A stretch of 64,000 nt of DNA from Fragilariopsis cylindrus CCMP1102. Its lineage: Eukaryota; Bacillariophyta; Bacillariophyceae; Bacillariales; Bacillariaceae. The notes under the pieces are model-generated. The model did not search any database, was not told where the DNA came from, and saw nothing but the letters and a program-made list of their open reading frames with translations. The stretch lies in assembly GCA_900095095.1 (NCBI GenBank), contig FMBT01000446.1, positions 38,995 to 102,994 of the forward strand. The letters run 5' to 3'. This document shows, one piece after another, positions 56,101-64,000 of this stretch. Made by a program: the position numbers and the translations under genes. How positions within the stretch are numbered: the first letter of the stretch is position 1; every line of letters starts with the position of its first letter.

Positions 56101-59100
56101 CAAAGTGCGCCTCCTGAGACGATAAGGCTGCGGGCCCATCGGTCTAAAGCTGGTTTGGGAACTCTTCTATTACTTCTTCTCCTGTTGTCAGCCGGTCTTT
56201 TCCCCGTTATTGCTAGGTCCGGTGTCGTCCACAAATGCGAAGCAAAACTATGCTGGACCAGCGATAGAGAGAGAGCACTCCTTAGGTTGACTCCGTGACC
56301 GTGGCGCTTCATGTTTTTTATGAGGATTGAAGAGAGTAGGGCCCCAAAGTGTTGGACCGAGGCCATTGCCTTGTCCTATTCCTTGATGAGGCTTCCTCTT
56401 CATCATTGTTACCGTAGGCTTTACCTGATCGACCGTATCCTGTTTTAATGTTGATGATCTGCTGTTTGAAGTGTTTCGAAGACGGATCGTGCTAGTAGCG
56501 ATGAAAACTCCGAAGCCTCATTAAAACCAAAATTGCGAAGGTTGTGATTGATTCTGTCAAAGCATCCTTTTGCGTCGTTCATTGCTATTGCTCCAGCTTG
56601 TTTTTTCTGTCGCATTCCGTCCATGAGGAGGACTTTGGTTGAGGCATGCATTTATCGCTGTATGGTTTTTTTCCGGCAGCCATATTGATCTGGTGATACC
56701 GCTTTGGCTTTTTCTGCATGGGGCCAGAACTCGTTTTCCAAGGGTTTTGTTGTTTCATGTTATATTCGGCGTCCATTAGTTGGATGAGACGCATGGGAGT
56801 CGACATGGAAGACATTGCTACGTTTAAAAATTTGGGAAGTCTGTGATTAGTTTCCAGAGTTTTGGGGAAGTTCCCATTTGCAGGGGAAAGTTTCTGAAGA
56901 ATGTGTCGACCTTATTGAGGTCGTCAGTTAGACAGGCTGCCTTGTAGTGGTTGAAACCTAGTCCCATGGGTTCAGAGGATGTGCGTTCTGTTTGCTTTTT
57001 CCACCCTGCTCGATTGTCTTCCGGTGTTATTGTCATGTCTAGAGGTCCTAGGGCTCGAATTGAATCTTCCATTTTTAGAGTCTCCAGAAGTTCGACTGCC
57101 ACTGAGTCTGTTCCCGCCGGTGGTATGAAGGTACCGTCCATTACTTGCTGTCCCGCTTCGTCATTGTCCATTAGGTATCCGAAGACGTCTAGTAGTGGTG
57201 CCATTTGAAATGGAGTTTGTACGCATTGTTGTTGGCGCTCACTGTTTGATTTGGCCATGGCTCGAACCATTGTCTCTTGGCTGTTGCAATCGTATGGGTT
57301 CCCTTGTTGGTCATTGGCGACAGCTCGTAGTACTGGATCTTTCAGACCTTTTCGACGGATGTGTCTTGCTGCTTTTCCTATGTTTCTCGATTTCTGCTCT
57401 CTTTTAATCCTTGCTTCTATTTGCTTCCTTATTTTTGCCTTGTCGGGGGTTTTTCTTAGTATTTCTTGTTCCTTTGCGAGTGCGTCGATCAGTGTTTTCC
57501 TGTATTCTTTCGGTGCTCTATGTTGTTTAAGTAGGGATTTGATCTGTGATGGGATTAGGGTTTTTCGTGTTGTTTTTTGGTCTTTCAAGTTTTTGATCTG
57601 TTCTCGCAGAAATTTCAACCGTTTTTTTTCTGCCAGTGGTTTTCCCTTTTTCATTTCTGTGTACGCTTCTGTGAGCTTCTCTTTTGCTGTTTGGAGTGAA
57701 GTGTTTGAATTGGCGAGCCAAGGTAGTTTCAGTTTCTTTGCCAATCGTTTCAAGGTTGTGCGACTTGTGTTGACTTTCTTTTTCAATTTGACCATGCGAG
57801 ACCAAAATGTGACTGTATCTCGTAGACCCTGGTTGTCTGGTGAGTATGCGGTAGCTCCTGCGTAAATCTGTCTCATTTTTTTGTCTACTCCTTTGCGGAT
57901 GTTTCTAGATATATTATGAATGGAGTTTTCTGCTTTGTCGAGGATTGCATGATGAAGCTTTCTTTTTTTTTGTTGGTATGTTGCACCTTCTGCTATTTCT
58001 TCTTCTGGAATTGTGAATAGAGTTGTTCTTGGTATTACGAAGTCAGGATGCACACCAGACCACTCTACCGATACACCATCCGCGGCTACAAAGGCACGCC
58101 CTTGGTCATAGGCGGTTGGGTCGTTGGTTTAGGAAAAATGCTTGTGCCTTGGCCAGGTTTCTCTGTTATTTTGAAGACGCGGTGCTTTTTGTATTCTTTC
58201 CGTACCAGTCGCTGATACCTTCGCCTGCTTCTTGGGTCATGTGATTTGACCCTACTGACTGCCAGTGGGGGAGTGGAAGTAGGAATGTGTTTGCCTAAAA
58301 AGGAGAAGTTGTCCACTTCTAACCACAGCATTCTGTGTCCGTCTGATGGTGCTGCTGGTAAGCCGCCGTCGAATGGCATGTACCCTGCTCTTGTTATCTC
58401 TAAGTTGGGGGAGACCCACATACTGTCGATGGGGATATGGGATCGGTTGCGGTTGAATGTTGCTGGAGGGGACTTTGTTGGGTGTGCTGTTAAGATTGCA
58501 TCTCGTAGGTGGAGCTGTTGAAGTTGTGTCGTCAAATTGTTTTTCCTTACATCAGCATTCATGTCAATTCCTATGATAATGTTGTCGCCTCGCCAGTTTC
58601 AGCTTTTCCACTTCGTGGATGAGGTCCCTGTCGAATTCGTCGATCGGGTTTGGTAGTTTGATGCTATCACTTTCTCGGAAGTATCTGCAATGCTGTGACC
58701 AAACTGTACTGAGTCCCGTGCCGTTTTTGCATGGACGGTACGCTGAAATTATTGTAGTGAAGGTCCGTGGCTTTTCCTCTGAGTCTAGTCCACGTCCATC
58801 TTCCTAGTCCTGTTGTGTCTTCTCCGTAGGTTGTTTGGTGGGCTTTGATGTTGTTCTGGAGAGTGAATGCCGCTCCTCCTGCCTGGTTCCATATCGTGGC
58901 TTCTTTTTCGTGGATGTTGCTTGTTACATTTGAAAAGGAGTGTGGTGAATCCCTTTTCATTCTGGTGCTGAAGCGGTCTGCTGCTTCTAGTTTCGATTCT
59001 ACTAGGCTGATTTCTGCATATAACGCTATACCTGCCTGGCTTTCCTTGAAGGCTTTTGACGTTTTATCTGATTTGTGGTCGAAAAAAGTATCTTTTTGTG

Positions 59101-59359
59101 GGCCGATGTTTTGGAAAGTGATGAGGGTGCAATTTTTTCCGGGTGATGGTGGATAGTCGTCGCCGAAGGCTTCACTGTCCTTGGCTGCCTGCTCTTCGGT
59201 GTAGGGATTCGCTCGGGAGTTGTTGGATTGAAAGAAGGCGTTTTGGTTTTCATTGAGATCCTGTCTGCGTTTTCTTCGTCTTCTAGGTGTTATTTCCTGG
59301 CGTCCTGCACTGGTCGGTTGGTCGGATTGCCGTTGTCGCTGCTGACTACTGATTGTCAT
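53116..59359 (-). CDS. LINE ORF2: APE endonuclease, reverse transcriptase, RNase H (frame-broken)
   Basis: The ATG at 59359 overlaps the ORF1 stop. Endonuclease: LITFQNIG near 59110, AEISL, SAYRP near 58740, DMNAD near 58560 and SDGHRMLWLEVD near 58330. Long basic linker at 58053-57300. RT: motif A AIAMNDAKGCFDRINHN near 56560, motif B GIGQGNGLGPTLWG near 56370, motif C FAFVDDT near 56235. A post-RT helical region includes TLGVYLGDGWQTTDDN near 55930. RNase H: AISDGSYD, AYRSELAG, IALDGESAL and WVEGHQD (54590-54200). A CPLC-type finger follows near 53810, and the conserved C-terminal domain ends at 53116. At least eight frame changes split it, several at short homopolymers (e.g. CTTTGGGGCC at 56345). 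Confidence 0.85.
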
Positions 59360-62178
59360 TCTGTACTCCAGTCTGTCGTAAGGAGGCAATGTTGCTTGCA
59401 ATGTTTGTAAATGGGGCTGGTGTCCTATCTAAGGAATTGGTTGCGTCGTTCATTGGGAACGAATCTTGTTGCATTATTTGGTTGGGTATTGTGTTGATAG
59501 CTTGGCTGCCAGGGCTTGCTTCTGTTGTTACTGTGCTAACGTCGTCTATGTTTGTTTGGGGTCCACCTATTTGTCCAATAAGGGCGGTAGCTTGAGATAC
59601 TGATGTCAGTTGTGTTGATACTGAGTGGCCGTCGTCAAATCCACCACCGTCCCCTAGATTGGAGGTATTGAACATAATTTTCATGTCTATCTTGAGTTCT
59701 GGTTCGTTGTCGTCATCGGAGTCGACATCGTCCAGGTTTCCATCGTACTCGTCTTCAAGTGGGGTCCCGTTGGCTATTGCGTTTGCTGTTCTTGCTGGGG
59801 AATTGGAGGTGCAGAACCCATCGAAAGTATCTGCATCGTTGTCGTCGTCGGCATGGTTGACTTGGCCTGTGTCTTTGCAAATAGAGTAGCCCACTGCACT
59901 GTCGATGGCCTGTTGGGTATACCATGCCTCTATTTTATTGCCGTATTCCTCCTTCTGATAGACTTGAAGGTGTCCCAGAATCATTTCCGCTTCAGCGCGT
60001 TGGTCCTTGTGACAGATGCCAATGATTGATTTATCGGGTTGTTCGTGGATTTGGCTGAATAGGAAGAATTTGTAGTTTGTTTGGCATTTTATTGACAAGA
60101 TGCTTTGTTTGCAGGTGGTAGGTATATCTGGGAGAGGATTGCTTGGAGTGGAGAGTGGGTTGGTGAGCAGAATGGGGTGGTCTAGGTTGTCGATGCCTTC
60201 GATGCGTATTTGGCTGATATTTTGGGACCATTTTTTTTGTTTGATCATTGCTACTCCTGCTGAGTCGAGTTGTTTGCGAGTGGCGGCTTTGGACTTGGTG
60301 TCTGCATAGTATTCTATGTACTTGAAGTTGGCTCCGTCCGGTCGTTCAGAGATGGCCTTGGCTGTTTTTCGGTTGAAGGTTGCTTTCATTGCTACGTTTG
60401 TTGGATCGCGGTAGCTTGAGCTGCATAGGATTACGATAGCCATGGTTCCTTCGCCGTATTCTAGTTTCTCGGTTTTTGACTTTTTTAGTGCTTGTTTTTT
60501 GCATGCCACTGGTAGTTTTTCGAATTTTGGAAGAGAGTTGAGAAGGTCTGTGAACTGCTTGCAGTTAAATGTTCTCGGTTCTGCTCCAAGTAACCAGCCG
60601 CAGATCATGGGGGTCGGTGATTGGAGAGTTTCTTTGTATACGTTCATTTGGTGGTCTTGCAAGGTTTGATTGGCTGTGTCTGAGAGGAGGTCCTGGATTG
60701 GTTCATTGTGGCCGCAGTACATTTTGAGCCAGCTCTTTTTTCCTTCAGAGAAGTAAGCACTGCTGACGTAGCGCTGGAGTTCGTTTTTTGACTCTATTTT
60801 CCTTGCTTTGGGGTAGGAATCATCCAGATGTTTCTTGCTGTATGGTAGTACCGTTCTGTTGTTGTGGAACTTAAGAGGCCAGACGTAAATGACGCAGGTT
60901 CTGTCTGATGCCAGAATTATTTCGAATGCCAGGTTGAAGTTCTCTAGTGCTTGGACTTCCCCTGGGCCTTGTCCTGCTACCGATATTGCTGGAAGTTGTA
61001 AGGTGATGAAGGTTTGGTAGTTGCGTGGATTCTTCTCGGATGTGTCTTTGATGGCTTGTTCTGTAGTTGGCGTTTGTTGTCCTCCTGGTCGAGTCATAAA
61101 CCGACCTCTGGCAGCTGTGATCGTTTTGATTGAAGACTTTGGAATTACTACTCTATTCTTTTGTTTCTGTTGATGTTTCGGAGGGAGCTTGGGAAGAGAG
61201 TTAGAGTATTTCCAAGGCCATTGTGACCCGTATATTTTATTGGCTGCCTTCCATAGTGCCCCTTCTTTGCAGTTCGTAATGAAGCCGGTGGTGTAGCTCC
61301 ATGATTCGTCAAAGATTTCAGGGGACGTTCTGGCTAATTTGATCAGCATGGCTCGGGCGTCTTGTCTGATGGTGTCGTCTTTCCAAGGTTTTCTTGGGAC
61401 TGCTATTTCCCTGACCGCCTCTGTCAGCTGTGCCGGAGTAACCTCTGGGTCGTCCCATCCGTTAGGCAGGAGTTGTAGTGCTGCTTGGTTGAAGTTTACT
61501 GTTATACCGTCTTGTATGGAGTCCAGGTCTGGTTGTACATTTTCCGTTAGTACAGTGCCATCTTTTAGTCCTTCATAGTGAGTGAAGCCCTTGTTGCTGG
61601 CTATACTGCGTGTGGCGAGGTCTTCATACGCCTTGTTGTGGCGAATTTGCCCTCTTTGAGGTAGTCGTATGACCTAGTCTTTTCAAGTGCGATGTTGGCC
61701 TCAGCTATTGTTATCTGTCTTGCTGCTGCTGTTGTTGTTGTGGCGGTCTTGGGTATGTCAATGGTGGTCGAGTTTTTCCAATTGGCTGGAACCTTGAGGG
61801 AGCTCGAGAGGGCCGACTTGGATGAAGCGATTGTAGATGCCGCTGTGGTTTTTGTATTGACGCTACCAGGTGGTGATGTTGGTGTCTTTTCGTAAATGTC
61901 CTGCATAATAGTGTCGCTTGTAGCTTCGCTAATGCTTTTACAGTGGAGTCGTCTTGGTGGTGAACTGTCTTGGTTACTGTTAGACCTTTCAGCAATGTGG
62001 CCGTGTCTTCCGATTTTTCACTTGCTGCACTTAGGGAGGCTGATCCTGACTCCGATGATTCGTCGGTGCTCTTGCTCGAGTCTGTGAAACTTAAGGCGTC
62101 TTCTTTAGTCTTTCCACGGGAGACGTGTTTCGGCTTGAGGATGCTGGTGCTTAGCTTTGCAGTGCGTACATATATCAC
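59346..62178 (-). CDS. LINE ORF1
   Basis: About 940 residues from a GTG at 62178 to the TAG at 59346-59348; no ATG is seen at the very start, so the true start may be upstream or mutated. Ser/Thr/Ala-rich N-terminus, then after two frame changes (near 61900 and 61630) a continuous 667-residue stretch plus its upstream in-frame part. Blocks include NGWDDPEVTPAQLTEAVREI, EAWYTQQAIDSAVGYSICKD and an acidic linker (DDDNDADTFDGF). I see no CCHC knuckle. It occupies the position of a LINE nucleocapsid protein, but its sequence is not of a family I recognise. Confidence 0.65.
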
Positions 62179-62997
62179 GGGACTAACACTAGTGATTCAT
62201 CGCTAAATCAATCGCTAACGAATCAAATGAACTGCCTCCATTACGATGGAAGCAGCTCTCTAGAATAGAACCCAATACTAATGCTTATAATATACATTAT
62301 CTCACAATAGAAAGCCTCTTCCCTATATACTAGTCTAGGGCATGGCATGATTTTAAAATCTTACTAATAAGTTATTGACAATAAGATAGGACGTAATATT
62401 TTATCTAAAATGAAGTACTACGTACCTCTTGTTCGAAACAAGTAGGCATCGATAACACCAAGAGTGATATCGAATGGACGACAACAACCATGGTGGAGAG
62501 AAAGCTCCTATACCAGAACGTTGAACAATGATAAGATATGGAGGAGTCTAAGAGCTCCATCGTATCGCTTCAAGGCAGTATCAACCATCGTTGATATCAA
62601 CTTGGAAGAAAATCACATGATATGATGAAGCGAAATAGAATTAGCTATTCTAATCGAATGAGTCATATATTGATTGAGGTGCGCGCAACACACATTCAAT
62701 AAAGCATGACAGCCAGAAAGGCATGCGTGTCTAACTTCCAACGCTTAAGTAAAATAAGTCGTTGAGAGTATTATACAAAAAATACATAACAATGTATGGA
62801 TATATTAAAAGAAATAATTAGAGGATTAGCAACATGTGTAAGGTACCCATTACACAAGCCTAACTAAGTAAATGTCATTTTAAATGAACTGACCACTAAC
62901 TGACAGGTGCCCAACGGGTTAAATACAGCGATCACTGTCTCTAGCACTGAGTATTCAATATTGAAAATTCAATCGCACAAAAATTATAGGAATTGTA
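62179..62997. other. Probable LTR/leader of the next retrotransposon
   Basis: About 820 bp between the LINE 5' end and a plus-strand gag. It should contain the 5' LTR and primer-binding site, but with the second LTR outside the window the edges cannot be fixed. Confidence 0.4.
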
Positions 62998-64000
62998 ATG
63001 GAAATATTACAACCACACAACCACAAACACGTTCGATTTAATATTAAAAATATTGATTTGACCATGGCAAAATCCAACCGTAACAACGCTGAAGAGCCAG
63101 CCAAGGAGGCAGCCAAGGCAAAGAGGGTCCATAGAATCAGCGGGTTCAAACCGTTCCTCTATGACGCAGAAGAATGGGATACGAAATCCCCATCTCAGAT
63201 CCTCAAGACAACTGAAAATGGAAATAGAATCGATAATAAGATGTACATTTTACAGGGTGATGAAACACCTGAACAGTTAATGTTATGGATCAAGAACTAC
63301 AATGACAAGATCAATGTAGCTCTTGCACCAGCAGCACGATTAACCTTCCTTAGAAGAATCGTGGACAAGGAAGCACAAACCATCGTAAGCAATGTGGAAA
63401 CAGCCTTTGAAGGCTATTCCGATGCTGAAGATATTGACCTTATTGAAGATCAAACTATCAGAGATGAGATCAGAGACGACTGTCCTGATGATGCTACCAT
63501 TGATGCGTACTTCAACGCTGGTAATGCAGCGCAGAAGAGAAAGAAGATAACACATATCATCCGTGAATGTATGTATCATCTTAAGCTCAAGATATTTGGT
63601 AATGAAACTCTTGGAAGATCAAGCTTCATTCAACTAAAGAGATCCATACGTAATATGAAGATCTCACCACAACTGGGAGTAGCAGCATGGAGCAAACGTT
63701 TCGATACGTTCCAGCTATACCTTCCTATGTGCTTGTGGGATGCCGGCGCGAAGAAAGGACTTTATCCTACAAGTATGATGAAGAGAACTGTCGAGAGATA
63801 TTAGAGTACGCTCTATCTCCAGTATACCTCACGAAACTTCACGATGATGGGTGGTGCTTACAAAGCAACACATACGTCCAATCAATCACCAAACTCAAGG
63901 AGATTGAACCGGGTATTCTTAAACAATTAAAATTTGTAAAAGAACAGTTGCAACAAGCAAAAGATATTGCTGAATTGCAGAAAGGAAAAGGAAAATCTTA
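62998..64000 (+). CDS. LTR-retrotransposon gag, 5' part
   Basis: Two candidate starts: ATG at 62998 and ATG at 63064, the latter in a better context (GACCATGGC). The protein is helical and charged (GFKPFLYDAEEWDTK, MYILQGDETPEQLMLWIKNY, YLPMCLWDAGAKKGLYP). The frame shifts at 63774 (ACAAGTATGATG): with one more T the following frame reads TSYDEENCREILEYALSP and stays open to the window end, finishing in a coiled-coil, Lys-rich tail. This is capsid-type gag; the superfamily is not certain. The rest of the element lies to the right. Confidence 0.65.

Larger units (their letters stand above)
50839..62178 (-). mobile_element. Near-full-length LINE (APE-type non-LTR retrotransposon) with an additional 3' ORF
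   Basis: On the minus strand: ORF1 (62178-59346), ORF2 with endonuclease, reverse transcriptase and RNase H (59359-53116), an internal A23 run (52981-53003), ORF3 (52923-51360) and a 3' UTR to 50839. The right boundary is the start of the ORF1 frame; the true 5' UTR may extend further or be cut by the LTR element that starts nearby. The 3' terminus is defined by two other copies in the window. No target duplication was found by eye at 50839. Many frame changes exist, so the element may be inactive, or the consensus may contain homopolymer errors. Confidence 0.85.

Noticed and set aside
57251-57865. 204-residue plus-strand frame within the LINE
   Set aside because: Antisense shadow of the Lys/Arg-rich ORF2 linker, giving a Phe/Ser/Leu-rich product.
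61692-62206. Plus-strand frames at the LINE 5' end
   Set aside because: They mirror the Ala/Thr/Ser-rich ORF1 N-terminus and lack domain content.
62179-62997. Exact 5' LTR of the right-hand retrotransposon
   Set aside because: Without the second LTR in the window the TG...CA ends cannot be chosen among many candidates.
1-64000. CRISPR arrays, tRNA or rRNA genes
   Set aside because: No regularly spaced short repeats, no cloverleaf with a GGTTCGAATCC-like arm and no rRNA-like stretch was recognised by eye.

Overview
The window looks like nuclear DNA of a photosynthetic stramenopile, most likely a diatom. The evidence is short GT-AG introns (87 to about 255 nt), several proteins with a signal peptide ending in an 'AF'-type cleavage site typical of diatom plastid precursors, a plastid-type sigma factor and fructose-bisphosphatase, and an intact Ty1/copia element resembling the diatom CoDi type. 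The DNA is AT-rich, and intergenic regions hold TA and GA repeats.

Layout. 1-32 kb is a gene-rich arm: the 3' part of an SDR-like gene, a membrane hypothetical, an Mpv17-ACT-ACT fusion, a 2324-residue ARM-LRR-CHAT-STAND protein (4086-11282, minus), a duplicated small-domain protein, a plastid-type hypothetical, a secreted protein with an in-frame TGA, a YaeQ-like protein, a double-PDZ membrane protein, a RING-CUE ubiquitin ligase, plastid-type citramalate synthase, plastid-type fructose-1,6-bisphosphatase and a low-complexity repeat protein. 33-42.6 kb is a nested transposon block: an old LINE fossil, a young 5'-truncated LINE copy with an 18-bp target duplication, and an intact 5.85-kb copia element with apparently identical 235-bp LTRs that split the fossil. 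43-49 kb returns to genes (HMG-box protein, plastid sigma factor, Tudor-like protein). 50.8-62.2 kb is a nearly full-length LINE on the minus strand with ORF1, an APE endonuclease-RT-RNase H ORF2 and an additional 3' coiled-coil ORF3. 63-64 kb is the start of another LTR-retrotransposon gag.

Functional themes. Several genes serve the plastid: FBPase (Calvin cycle/gluconeogenesis), citramalate synthase (threonine-independent isoleucine synthesis) and the sigma factor (plastid transcription). The most remarkable host gene is the very large predicted protein that combines armadillo repeats, LRRs, a caspase-like CHAT protease and an NLR-type NTPase, an architecture that recalls immune or cell-death switches.

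Caveat. Many reading frames break by what looks like one missing base, often in a short homopolymer (about 12.70, 18.48, 18.51, 20.3-20.8, 30, 52.7, 56.4 and 63.78 kb). I treat most of these as probable consensus errors, though true decay cannot be excluded, particularly in the LINE. All exon boundaries were inferred by eye from splice motifs and reading-frame continuity.
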